From Caryophanales bacterium (GTDB lineage: Bacteria; Bacillota; Bacilli; Exiguobacteriales; Exiguobacteriaceae): a stretch of 64,000 bases of DNA. Of the stretch, positions 44,285 through 53,016 are shown one piece after another (within the stretch, counting starts at the first letter, position 1; each line of letters opens with the position of its first letter). The stretch spans positions 4,918 to 68,917 of the forward strand of contig CABIYO010000004.1 in NCBI GenBank assembly GCA_902362975.1, in the 5' to 3' direction. Below the pieces are notes generated by a model. That model made no database searches. It saw nothing but the letters and a program-made list of their open reading frames with translations, and was not told the origin of the DNA. The position numbers were made by a program, and so were the translations under genes.

Positions 44285-46530
44285 ATCGTTCCTTTCAATG
44301 CTTGCAACTGGCGAATGACTTGCTGCTTGAAGTCACCGTATCCAACCATGCCGACACAACGGGGACATCCGCTCTCACACGGACAGTCGGATACCGTCCG
44401 CTCTGCTGCTTCAAGCACCATGTCTGCATCTTTATAGAGTGCCTCGCTGAGCCCGATTCCTCCAGGATAGCGGTCATACAGATAGACGGTCGGCTTACTC
44501 GTATGTGTCGACTTCATCTGAATCGTTGTGAATAAATCGAGCGTATCACACATGAGATAGAGTGGTGCAAGCCGTCTCATCAAATCACTGACCGCTTCAA
44601 GTTGATCTTCGAGGTCCGCCTCCGAGTAGGCGAATCGCTCATCTAACGTGAACCATGTCGCTGTCGTATGCAGCTCTCGCTCCGGTAGATGAATCGGGCC
44701 CGACCCGATGTTCTCATGCGTCCCAAATTTTATTTTCTTGAACAAAGTGGCCATCGCGATGACCGATACCTCACCAAACGTCTTCGCTCCATCTGTCTTA
44801 TTCTCTTCAAGCACTTTCAGTTCAACGGCTAAATTCGCATCTGTGTAGTAGTCGACGTCCACTCGGCGAACATACGCTTTCTTCTCCTCAAAATCGAGTT
44901 TTTCGACCTGATATTGCTCGGCTCCATGCAAGTATATCGCTTCATCATGTAACAACGTCATGGCACTGAACGTGTCCATTTCACCGATAACTTGATGTTT
45001 TGCCGTCTGATCAACGATGACGACATTTTCTTGATCACTCGTTCGAAGCGAGATGTCATGAGCCGGAAATGAATCCGTCATCCAATAATATCTATCAGCC
45101 CGTTCATGCAAGACGTGAGCATCCGTCAAAAACTCTAAAATATCTTCCGTATCGACCGTTCCGAATCGCTCTCCTTTTTGAAAAGGCAACTCGAATGCGG
45201 CGCATTTGATATGATCCACTAAAATAATCAAGTTATTCGGGTCAAGCCGGGCCGCTTCCGGTGAACGATCTAAAATCATGTCCGGCTGTTCGACGACGAG
45301 TTGGTCGAGTGATGACGAGGATGCGACAAATACAACGAGTGATTCTGAATGGCGCCGTCCGGCACGACCTGCCTGCTGCCATAACGAAGCGACCGTTCCA
45401 GGATATCCATTTAAGACACACGCTTGAAGTTGACCGATATCGACACCGAGCTCTAACGCGTTTGTTGAGACGACCGCCTTGATTTCCCCGTTCCGTAACC
45501 GCCGTTCGATTTCTCTACGTTCAGATGGAAGATAGCCGCCACGGTAACCAACAATAGACTTTGGTCCGAGCTCCCGACGTGTCAATTCTTGCAAATAGGT
45601 CAATAGCACCTCGACACGTACGCGCGACCGTGCAAATACAATCGTTTGAATGTTCGCTTCCACGAGCCTCGAGGCGATTCGTTTCGTCTCGAGCGTCGCG
45701 CTTCGACGAATTCCGAGTGCTTCGTTGACGACAGGGGGGTTGTAGAAGACAAGATGTTTCTTCCCTTGAGGTGCCCCGTTCCGATCGATTAAAACGACTT
45801 CTTCTTCCGTCAATAGCTCGGCAAGTTCAAGCGGGTTTGCAATGGTCGCTGAGGTCATGATCCATTTCGGATGACTGCCATAATAGGCACAGATTCGCTT
45901 CAAGCGTCGAAATACGTTCGCCACATGACTTCCAAACACGCCACGATACGTATGGAGTTCGTCGACGACGATATATTCTAAGTTCTCAAAAAGACGAATC
46001 CATTTCGTATGATGAGGTAAGATGCCGGAATGTAGCATATCCGGATTCGTGATGACGATATTCCCCGCATCGCGGACTTTTGTTCGTGCCGCAGGTGAGG
46101 TGTCGCCATCATACGTGAAGCATCGTAAATTCCCTTCAAGGGCTTCGACCATCTCCATCAAGTCACTGTTTTGATCTTGTGCGAGTGCTTTTGTCGGGTA
46201 AAGATAAAGCGCACGGGCTGTAGGTTTTTCAATCATCTTGGATAGAACCGGTAAGTTATAACACAGTGTTTTTCCTGATGCCGTAGGTGTTACGATGACC
46301 GTCGAATGGCCAGCCGCCGTTTGTTTCACAGCCTCGGCTTGATGCGTGTACAGCTGCTCGATTCCGCGATTCTTGAGCACATTCGCCAATTGTTCAGGCA
46401 CTTGTTCTGGAATTGGGGCATATTGTGCCGGACGAGCGTCGACCGTGTGCCAATGACGTACGTGGTTTGAAAAACCAGGATCGTCTTTTAGTTGTTTGAT
46501 CATTTCTTCGACAGAGCGAGATTTTCGCAT
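44281..46530 (-). CDS. mrfA: MrfA (YprA), DEAD/DEAH-box DNA helicase
   Basis: Superfamily 2 3'-5' helicase for repair of mitomycin adducts. It shows motif I TPTASGKT, motif II VDELH, motif III TSATI and motif VI QAGRAGRR. The C-terminal DUF1998 part holds the four-cysteine zinc site CPCESGCPRC. The start is ATG at MRKSRSVEE, because AAGGTG precedes it; the product has 749 residues. It follows a gene of unknown function by 17 bases, and that whole group shares a promoter near 47140. Confidence 0.95.
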   Translation of the reverse strand: MRKSRSVEEMIKQLKDDPGFSNHVRHWHTVDARPAQYAPIPEQVPEQLANVLKNRGIEQLYTHQAEAVKQTAAGHSTVIVTPTASGKTLCYNLPVLSKMIEKPTARALYLYPTKALAQDQNSDLMEMVEALEGNLRCFTYDGDTSPAARTKVRDAGNIVITNPDMLHSGILPHHTKWIRLFENLEYIVVDELHTYRGVFGSHVANVFRRLKRICAYYGSHPKWIMTSATIANPLELAELLTEEEVVLIDRNGAPQGKKHLVFYNPPVVNEALGIRRSATLETKRIASRLVEANIQTIVFARSRVRVEVLLTYLQELTRRELGPKSIVGYRGGYLPSERREIERRLRNGEIKAVVSTNALELGVDIGQLQACVLNGYPGTVASLWQQAGRAGRRHSESLVVFVASSSSLDQLVVEQPDMILDRSPEAARLDPNNLIILVDHIKCAAFELPFQKGERFGTVDTEDILEFLTDAHVLHERADRYYWMTDSFPAHDISLRTSDQENVVIVDQTAKHQVIGEMDTFSAMTLLHDEAIYLHGAEQYQVEKLDFEEKKAYVRRVDVDYYTDANLAVELKVLEENKTDGAKTFGEVSVIAMATLFKKIKFGTHENIGSGPIHLPERELHTTATWFTLDERFAYSEADLEDQLEAVSDLMRRLAPLYLMCDTLDLFTTIQMKSTHTSKPTVYLYDRYPGGIGLSEALYKDADMVLEAAERTVSDCPCESGCPRCVGMVGYGDFKQQVIRQLQALKGTI

Positions 46531-46547
46531 CCAGTCACCTTCTTTCA

Positions 46548-47108
46548 TTACGCATTCGAAGGTGCAAGATCCGCTACGACTTGTCGGATTTGATGAATCC
46601 GTTCATCTCGTACCACTCTCGATACGGCGGGCATCTGAAAGATGGCCATCTCGTTAAATGTAGCAGCGACATGCTCATTCTCTTCTTCTAGGCGGAGGAG
46701 CGCATCTGAAAACAGACGTTGCGTCGACCGTCCGAACAAGACGATGGTATGTAGTTTCGTACATTTTGAATGAACCGCTAAAAGATGTTTGACGTAGCGT
46801 TGCACCGTTTTATAATAATCTTCGTTTGTTGAGCTGAGTTGACGGTTGCCACGAAGAAGTTCCGGATAATAGGATTCTTCGCCCGTGAACATGGTCTCGA
46901 CTCCGATTCGTTTCAAGTAAGCATGTCCGATCGCTTCGGCGACGGTTTGGTCCTGGATGAGACGCCCAAACGGTATTGACTCTTTTAAGAGCACATGTGA
47001 TAGCTTTAACCCGAGATGTCCACCGAGAGGCACGCCGAAATCATCGTCTTGCAGTCGATCCATGACAAGTAATACTTTCATCTTGCGTTTTAAAGAGAGT
47101 TGAACCAT
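46548..47108 (-). CDS. Unassigned protein, first gene of the mrf operon
   Basis: A 186-residue soluble protein that I do not recognise. Its layout faintly recalls uracil-DNA-glycosylase-like folds: a glycine-rich VPLGGHLGLKLSHVL near the N-terminus, a strand TIVLFGRSTQRLF in the middle and MPAVSRVVRDERIHQIRQVV at the end. None of the catalytic motifs of the known families is clear. As the leader gene of mrfA-mrfB-ypsA-gpsB it may have a repair or division role. Start ATG follows GGATGGTGACAC. Confidence 0.7.
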   Translation of the reverse strand: MVQLSLKRKMKVLLVMDRLQDDDFGVPLGGHLGLKLSHVLLKESIPFGRLIQDQTVAEAIGHAYLKRIGVETMFTGEESYYPELLRGNRQLSSTNEDYYKTVQRYVKHLLAVHSKCTKLHTIVLFGRSTQRLFSDALLRLEEENEHVAATFNEMAIFQMPAVSRVVRDERIHQIRQVVADLAPSNA

Positions 47109-47136
47109 GTGTCACCATCCTGTTCCCTTTCTTTTC

Positions 47137-47145
47137 ATTATAGCA
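47137..47145 (-). promoter_or_regulatory. Extended -10 promoter of the mrf operon
   Basis: Minus strand TGCTATAAT, a perfect extended -10, 28 bases before the ATG. The -35 region falls in the ponA terminator and is poor. Confidence 0.6.
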
Positions 47146-47155
47146 AAGTCAAACG

Positions 47156-47182
47156 AAAAACAGGGCGACATTGTGCGCCCTG
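47156..47182 (-). terminator. Terminator of recU-ponA
   Basis: Minus strand CAGGGCG and CGCCCTG pair over an eight-base loop, then TTTTTC. Confidence 0.88.
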
Positions 47183-47188
47183 CTTTTC

Positions 47189-49819
47189 TTAGTTATTCCC
47201 ATTGTTTGAATTGCCATTTCCACGATTCGTGTCAGACGATTCACCATTGGATTGTCCCTCTAACGGAGTTCCTGAATCATCTCCGTCAGTTGGTTCGTCT
47301 GTTTCTTCGCCAGAATCTTCATCCGTCGCCGGTTCATCAGGAGTTTGTTCGTCGGTGGTATCTTCGCCGTTTCCGCCTCCGTTTCCGCCTCCGTTACCAT
47401 TTCCATTTCCGTTTCCGTTTTCATTCCCGTTCCCGTTATTTTCGTCTGATGGTTCATCTTCGGAATTCCCCTCATCAGTAGGGTTTTCCTCTTCTTCCGT
47501 CGGTTCCTCTTTCGGTTCGATCGAGTAGCTCGCTTGCGCCGGTGCTGATTGCTGTTCCCCCGTCAACGGGTTCGTTGCATTCGCGACAATCGTAAACGTA
47601 GTGTCTCCTTCGGCCAAGTTTGCAATATTTACACTCGTCTCCCCGGTCGTTCCGACGACTTGCTCACTTCCGTCTGCTGACTTTTGTGTCACTGTGAACG
47701 TGATATCCGTATAGCCATCGGCTTGTGCACCATCGAAATCGTATGACCATGAGACAGAACCGGTTTGGGTTTCTTCGTTGTAGTTGACACTTGCCCCAGT
47801 CGGAGCAACCAACTTCTCAGGTTGAAGATCTTTTGGCTTCGTCCCTTTGACATAAAGTTCATTCCCGATAGACAAGACAGAGTCTGGACGTTGGAATCGA
47901 TCCGGTTGTCCCGTCGCATTCGTCACTTGTTGCATCATGTACTCGAAATAGTATTGGGCATAGTTCGGTTTATTGGCAGTCTCACTAGCACCGCTCACTT
48001 TACCCGTCCAAACAGAAATCGAGTAGTCTGTCGTATATCCAGTAAACCATTTGTCTTGCTCATCGTTGGTCGTTCCCGTCTTACCTGCCACGTCCCAAGG
48101 GAATGCACCCGGTTCATACGTCCCGTTCGCACCGCTTACGACATCACGAAGCATGTCCGTCAACATGTATGCCGTATAGTCTTCCATTGCCTGCTTCGCT
48201 TTAATTGGCGAATTGATACTTGAACCGTCATTGAATTCAATTTTTTGAATCAAATGCGGTTTTGTATACATTCCATTCGTCCCAAAGGCAGCATATGCCG
48301 CTGCCATTTGAGTCGTGCTCGCTTCAGCGGCACCGAGGGCGTTCGCTTCTAATACATCATCTCCGGCGTATATCGGTTCAATGCCGAGGTTTTTTGCAAA
48401 GGACTCGATGGCCCCTTGACCAAATTCATCACGAACTTCTCGGAAAGCTCGAACAGCAGGTGTGTTCCCTGAAATCGTTAAGAAATACCGCATCGTGTTT
48501 TGACCAAGATAGTCTAGATAATAGTTGTTTGGATTATAAGATCCCTCGAGCGGTGCATCGAGTAAGATTTTCCCTGTCGACCATTGTCCGTTCTCGATTC
48601 CTGGACCGTAATCAAAGATTGGTTTGGCCGTCGAACCGATTTGACGTTTTTCATTCGAATAATCACGATACGATTTGTCACCTTGTTTTGCCTGTTGACT
48701 ATCGATGATCGCGACAATTTCACCAGTCTTCGTATTCAATACCGTTGCACCCATACGAAGTTCGTCGGTCGGGAAGCTTCCACCTGGAATATTTACATTA
48801 TCCGATTTAATATCCCTATTAAACTTTGTATGCAACTCTTTATTGATCGACGTATAGACTTTTAAACCTGTGCCATAAATATCTGACTGTTCTAGTCCGT
48901 AATCTTCTTCAAGCTCGGCTTGGACTCGTGAATAAATCGCACGTGTGAACGCTTCTTCTTCCGTCTCTTCACCCGGTGAGATGACGTCAGCAATGGCGAC
49001 ATCAAGTGCCTCATTGTACTGTTCTTCAGAAATATGTCCGTCACGTTTCATCGCAGACAGGACTTGCTCTTGACGGTAACGGGTCAACTCCTGATCACCA
49101 TTGATTGGATCATAGGCACTTGGGCGTTGTGGGAGACCCGCAAGAATCGCGGCCTCTTGATAATTGACATCAGAGACAGGCTTGTTGAAGTAACGTTTCG
49201 ATGCGGTTTGCACACCGTATCCACCACTACCGTAATAGTTTTTGTTCAAGTACATCTCTAAAATCTGTTCTTTCGTATACTCACGCTCGAGTTTGAGTGC
49301 GAGCCATTGTTCTTGAAGCTTACGTTTCAACTTCTTATCTGTCGAAAGGAATGACTGCTTAACCAACTGTTGCGTGATGGTCGATCCACCTTCCGCACCG
49401 AAACCGTCTGTCAAGTTGGCAACGACGGCTCCGCCGATTCGACGTAAGTCGATTCCGTTATGCTCATAGAAACGACGGTCTTCGATTGACACGACCGCTT
49501 GTTGCATCACTTCAGAAATGTCGTCGATTGAGACATACTCGCGAATCTGACCTGCCCCTTCGAGCGGTTCTCCTTCAGCCGAAATCAACTGAATCGGGTA
49601 CGTATCGACAAGCTTTTCTTCATCTAGCTCTGGTGCCGTCGCAATGGCATATACCGTAAAGGCGCCGAATGCGATTACCGCAGCAATAAATAGCATAAAG
49701 CCTAATAAAAAGATGCGTTTCCACATCGGTTTCTTACTTTTCGTCTTTGGGTGTTTCCCAGTTTTTTTGCGTTTATTCGTCGTCGAATCTTGTCGACGTG
49801 CGACCCTACTTCGCTCCAT
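47189..49819 (-). CDS. ponA: Class A penicillin-binding protein PBP1
   Basis: Bifunctional cell-wall synthase: glycosyltransferase and transpeptidase. A basic cytoplasmic tail and one helix (about 33-58) lead to the GT51 domain (catalytic Glu in SIEDRRFYEH, about 112; GGSTITQQLVK) and the transpeptidase domain, with Ser of GSTAK (about 395), SGN and KTGTT (about 580). A fibronectin-like domain (about 680-765) and a disordered tail rich in Glu, Asp, Asn and Gly follow, with an Asn-Gly repeat block. At 876 residues it is full length. It is 20 bases after recU. Confidence 0.96.
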   Translation of the reverse strand: MERSRVARRQDSTTNKRKKTGKHPKTKSKKPMWKRIFLLGFMLFIAAVIAFGAFTVYAIATAPELDEEKLVDTYPIQLISAEGEPLEGAGQIREYVSIDDISEVMQQAVVSIEDRRFYEHNGIDLRRIGGAVVANLTDGFGAEGGSTITQQLVKQSFLSTDKKLKRKLQEQWLALKLEREYTKEQILEMYLNKNYYGSGGYGVQTASKRYFNKPVSDVNYQEAAILAGLPQRPSAYDPINGDQELTRYRQEQVLSAMKRDGHISEEQYNEALDVAIADVISPGEETEEEAFTRAIYSRVQAELEEDYGLEQSDIYGTGLKVYTSINKELHTKFNRDIKSDNVNIPGGSFPTDELRMGATVLNTKTGEIVAIIDSQQAKQGDKSYRDYSNEKRQIGSTAKPIFDYGPGIENGQWSTGKILLDAPLEGSYNPNNYYLDYLGQNTMRYFLTISGNTPAVRAFREVRDEFGQGAIESFAKNLGIEPIYAGDDVLEANALGAAEASTTQMAAAYAAFGTNGMYTKPHLIQKIEFNDGSSINSPIKAKQAMEDYTAYMLTDMLRDVVSGANGTYEPGAFPWDVAGKTGTTNDEQDKWFTGYTTDYSISVWTGKVSGASETANKPNYAQYYFEYMMQQVTNATGQPDRFQRPDSVLSIGNELYVKGTKPKDLQPEKLVAPTGASVNYNEETQTGSVSWSYDFDGAQADGYTDITFTVTQKSADGSEQVVGTTGETSVNIANLAEGDTTFTIVANATNPLTGEQQSAPAQASYSIEPKEEPTEEEENPTDEGNSEDEPSDENNGNGNENGNGNGNGNGGGNGGGNGEDTTDEQTPDEPATDEDSGEETDEPTDGDDSGTPLEGQSNGESSDTNRGNGNSNNGNN

Positions 49820-49839
49820 TCATGGTTCACTCCTTCTAT

Positions 49840-50448
49840 TCAATCGAGCCATTGATCGAGCACCGTCAAATAATCAATCGACGGTAAGGCTCTCGTCGGA
49901 ACTTCAATCGCTTCCTTTTCGATAAAGCTGAGCGGAATCGATTTTCGCCCCGTTAATCGTTGTTCCCACCACTGAACAAGTTGCTCGGTGGTCAATACAT
50001 ATTGCGTATTATAGCGACTAAAACGGATGATGGCAAAACAAATCCCTCCATGACGTTCACACTCCCGCATATGGGCGATTTGGTGGTCATGAAAATTGCT
50101 GAGCGGAAACGACGTCTTATTATTCGTTTCTTTCGCTTCAAAGTCAATGTACCTGCCATGATAAACACCGTTGTAATCGGTCGTAGATGCCTGTTTAAAA
50201 TAGGCTTCCGTTACTTTGGCGGCACTTCGCTTCGGGTAGTCGACTTTGACGATTTGGAGAGGGGTTGGTTTTTTGTGGATGACGGCTCGTTGATGAATCC
50301 GATAAAATTCATTCGTTTCATTTAACAGCGTCTCCAAGTTCATTCCGCGATTCGCATAGGTTTGAGAATTCGATGATTGCTTCGAAATTCCTTCCCCCTT
50401 TGTTGTCTTTGTCACGTTTGCCTTTTTACCGTTTGGATAATGGAACAA
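49840..50448 (-). CDS. recU: Holliday junction resolvase RecU
   Basis: Firmicute-specific resolvase that cleaves four-way junctions in recombination and segregation. The nuclease core is seen as TTDYNGVYHGRYIDFEAKET and FPLSNFHDHQI; the N-terminus has YANRGMNLE as in B. subtilis. The start is TTG before FHYPNGKK, six bases after GGGGTG, which agrees with the known N-terminus and gives 202 residues. Operon with ponA is conserved in Bacilli. Confidence 0.95.
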   Translation of the reverse strand: MFHYPNGKKANVTKTTKGEGISKQSSNSQTYANRGMNLETLLNETNEFYRIHQRAVIHKKPTPLQIVKVDYPKRSAAKVTEAYFKQASTTDYNGVYHGRYIDFEAKETNNKTSFPLSNFHDHQIAHMRECERHGGICFAIIRFSRYNTQYVLTTEQLVQWWEQRLTGRKSIPLSFIEKEAIEVPTRALPSIDYLTVLDQWLD

Positions 50449-50747
50449 TGTCGTCACCCCATACATACATATTAACAGGTCGGTCCACTCGTTCCTTCCG
50501 TCTCAGGTCTGATTGTCGACTTCTGTCGGTCGACACTTGTGTGGAATTACCGCAACACATATCGTACCAAACTCCCGTATGTTAAACTAGTATGTAAGCG
50601 ATTGTGTATCCAAATTGAAAAGCTCTCGTTATGTATGATTCGATTGCTTTTCTATGATAATAGCACTTCTACTGTTTATCCAAGATGACACACCGATAAA
50701 CCTCATTGATGTCATTCTAAAAAAATGTGCAATATCTGTGCAATAGA
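50449..50747. other. Intergenic region between recU and the DUF3800 gene
   Basis: About 300 bases separate two divergent genes. No gene or strong hairpin is seen. A minus-strand GTTTAA at the far end could be a weak promoter element for recU, but no full match was found. Confidence 0.5.
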
Positions 50748-50776
50748 TTGACCAAATTATCATTTGGACATAAAAT
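50748..50776 (+). promoter_or_regulatory. Strong σA promoter of the DUF3800 gene
   Basis: TTGACC, 17-base spacer, TAAAAT; each hexamer is one base from consensus. Confidence 0.75.
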
Positions 50777-50821
50777 AGGGTGCTTAAAGACGCTACTGTT
50801 AAGCCGTTTTGGAGGGATTGG

Positions 50822-51673
50822 ATGGAAAGTGGAAAGAAGTATGTCATGTTCGTCGACGAAACAGGCACACCGAAGGGAAATACGCAATTTAACTTGACTG
50901 GCGTGCTGATGGAATATAAGTATTCAATCGATGCAGACGAGACTGGATTACCGTGTGAATTGAAACGACGTCTTCAGGCATTCAAACGAGATGTGTTCAA
51001 AACGGAGCATATCCCACTTCATTTGAAAGAAATTTTAAAAGCGGAACATCCTTACGGAAAAGAAGATGGAATCACGATTGATATGTTGCGCGACTTTTGG
51101 GATAAACTCCCTGAATTTTTGCGAGGAATCGACTGTACAATCGTCAGTGTCGAGGTCGATAAACAAAAGCTTCATGACTTTTATTCGACGCCAAAAGATC
51201 CGTATGTCGTCGCATTCGCTCACCTGATGAAGTCATTCTATGCGTTTTTAGAAGAAACAGAGGCAGTAAGCGCCCGTGTCGTCCTGGAATCCCGAGACGA
51301 TTATCAGAACTTACTGATTCAAAAAGCATTCTTTGATATTTTCAACTCAGGTACCGTTCATTTAGACGTCGAAAAGAGCCGTCAAAAAATTAAAGGCTTC
51401 ATCTTCTCTGAGAAGCAGAACACGATGTATCAATCTGGCTTAGAAATCGCTGACCTCGTCTGTCTGCCACTTTCTCGCGTTCGTCGTGGCGTGATTGAAG
51501 TGAAACCACGGTTCGTCCATTATGGGGACGAGAACCGAATCTTTAAAGCCATTAAGGACAAAATTTACATCCGTAAAGAAAGTCCGGACCAAGATTTCCG
51601 AAACTGGGGCTTCAAAAAAGTGCCGATTACGAAAAAACGTCGCGAATGGAGCGACCATCCTTGGAATCATTAA
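50822..51673 (+). CDS. DUF3800-domain protein
   Basis: RNase-H-fold DUF3800 protein of 283 residues. The conserved acidic motifs are seen: VMFVDETGTPKGN at the N-terminus, VVLESRDD in the middle and SGLEIADLVCLPL near the end. Members are scattered in bacterial genomes, often near mobile or defence genes; their activity is not proven. The ATG follows TTGGAGGGATTGG. It has its own promoter and terminator, and lies opposite to the surrounding conserved genes, so it looks like an insertion. No partner gene lies beside it. Confidence 0.88.
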   Translation: MESGKKYVMFVDETGTPKGNTQFNLTGVLMEYKYSIDADETGLPCELKRRLQAFKRDVFKTEHIPLHLKEILKAEHPYGKEDGITIDMLRDFWDKLPEFLRGIDCTIVSVEVDKQKLHDFYSTPKDPYVVAFAHLMKSFYAFLEETEAVSARVVLESRDDYQNLLIQKAFFDIFNSGTVHLDVEKSRQKIKGFIFSEKQNTMYQSGLEIADLVCLPLSRVRRGVIEVKPRFVHYGDENRIFKAIKDKIYIRKESPDQDFRNWGFKKVPITKKRREWSDHPWNH

Positions 51674-51675
51674 GC

Positions 51676-51712
51676 AAAAATGCATCGACACCTTTCGTGC
51701 CGATGCATTTTT
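51676..51712. terminator. Bidirectional terminator between DUF3800 gene and nth
   Basis: AAAAATGCATCG and CGATGCATTTTT pair over a 13-base loop between convergent genes. Confidence 0.9.
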
Positions 51713-52373
51713 ACGTGGTGACTTTCTGTGACTTCATTCGTTTCTTTCCTTCACGGCACATATGCAACAGTGGGCATGTCTCACAGCCTGGGCGTTGTGC
51801 CTTGCAATGATATCGTCCGAAGAAGATGAATTGATGATGAAGTTGTGACCATTCCTCGCGTGGAAACTTTTTCATTAATGTATCCTCGACTTGTCGAACA
51901 TTGTCTTTCCAGCGACAAATACCAAGACGCTTGGATACTCGTTCCACATGTGTGTCAACCGCAAACGCCGGTTCCTGGAATGCAACAGAAAGGACGACAT
52001 TGGCTGTCTTACGACCGACTCCGGGGAGCGCCTCCAACGATGCTCGGTCAGAAGGGACAATACCCCCATGCTCGTTCACAATTTTTTCTGAGAGTGCTTT
52101 TACATTCTTCGCTTTGTTACGGTACAGACCAATCCGTTTAATCAATGCCTCAATCTCAGACACGTCAGCCGAAGCCATCGCCTCGGCAGTCGGAAACGCT
52201 TCAAACAACCCTGGCGTCACCTTGTTGACGAGCGCATCCGTCGCTTGTGCGGAGAGCACGACCGCGACAACCAGTTCAAAGGGATTTTGATGCGTCAACT
52301 CGCAATGAGCGTCTGGGAACATCTGCTTCATCGTATCTGACACTTCCTGTAATTGTGCTCGCGTCAACATCAC
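51711..52373 (-). CDS. nth: Endonuclease III
   Basis: Base-excision DNA glycosylase and AP lyase for oxidised pyrimidines. The helix-hairpin-helix LEALPGVGRKTANVVL includes the catalytic Lys, and the catalytic Asp lies in FAVDTHVERVSKRLG. The C-terminal 4Fe-4S ligands fit CKAQRPGCETCPLLHMC (C-x6-C-x2-C-x5-C). Length 220 is normal. It overlaps dnaD by four bases, an arrangement conserved in Bacilli. Confidence 0.96.
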   Translation of the reverse strand: MMLTRAQLQEVSDTMKQMFPDAHCELTHQNPFELVVAVVLSAQATDALVNKVTPGLFEAFPTAEAMASADVSEIEALIKRIGLYRNKAKNVKALSEKIVNEHGGIVPSDRASLEALPGVGRKTANVVLSVAFQEPAFAVDTHVERVSKRLGICRWKDNVRQVEDTLMKKFPREEWSQLHHQFIFFGRYHCKAQRPGCETCPLLHMCREGKKRMKSQKVTT

Positions 52374-52954
52374 TTATTCCTCCGTTGATATTCCACGACA
52401 TCCTCGAGCGATTCGACATGATGGTCTTGCCAAACGCGCAGGATTTTGTCCATGTATTTGAAGTTTCGCACGTTTCGAAGTTTCGCTTCACGAAGTGCGG
52501 CCATGATGAGTTCTTCGCTGAAGCCATCTTCCGTCATCCAGCCGACGATTTGTTCAATCTCGAACGGGGTGATTGTTCCGAATTCCCGCTCAAACGTATG
52601 AATGATATTCTCATTCAGTGTCTGCTGGGGCGCAATTTTCTCTTCCCCTTGTAACGCTTCGAAAAGTGGCAATAGGCTATATCGCTCGCCACCACTTGAA
52701 GCGTCAATGGCGATCAACTCTTTTTGCAATAGACCGAGGAGTACTGATCGCGCCTCATTCTCCGAAACATTCAAGCGTTTCCCTAACTCGCTCGGGAGCG
52801 GCATGACGATGCCTTCCCCAGTCATTTCAAGAAGATGGACGATCAGACTGAACTCGACGGGTGACAAGTCGAGGCGTCTCGCATCGGTGAACAGCTTTCG
52901 TGGAATCACGACCGGACTATGTTCGAATAATTGAATCAATTGATGTGCATCCAT
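52370..52954 (-). CDS. dnaD: Replication initiation protein DnaD
   Basis: Primosome protein that helps load the replicative helicase at the origin and at stalled forks. The N-terminal winged helix (about 1-100) is followed by the DnaB/DnaD C-terminal domain with the conserved NFKYMDKILRVW. At 194 residues it is shorter than B. subtilis DnaD (about 232), mainly in the linker and tail. Operon with nth downstream and asnS upstream. Confidence 0.93.
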   Translation of the reverse strand: MDAHQLIQLFEHSPVVIPRKLFTDARRLDLSPVEFSLIVHLLEMTGEGIVMPLPSELGKRLNVSENEARSVLLGLLQKELIAIDASSGGERYSLLPLFEALQGEEKIAPQQTLNENIIHTFEREFGTITPFEIEQIVGWMTEDGFSEELIMAALREAKLRNVRNFKYMDKILRVWQDHHVESLEDVVEYQRRNK

Positions 52955-52980
52955 GTCGCACTTCCTTTCTAAGACACATC

Positions 52981-53011
52981 AATCGGGGATGACATGAAGT
53001 CTTCCCCGATT
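52981..53011 (-). other. Stem-loop between asnS and dnaD
   Basis: AATCGGGGA and TCCCCGATT arms with a 13-base loop, itself partly paired, and no T run. It may limit read-through or protect the asnS message. Confidence 0.5.
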
Positions 53012-53016
53012 AATCG

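Noticed and set aside
47107..47481. Plus-strand frame rich in His, Phe and Arg opposite the ponA tail
   Set aside because: Low-complexity mirror of the ponA Asn-Gly repeat with no binding site.
47765..48708. Two long plus-strand frames opposite ponA
   Set aside because: Antisense shadows of an intact PBP gene; no start signals.
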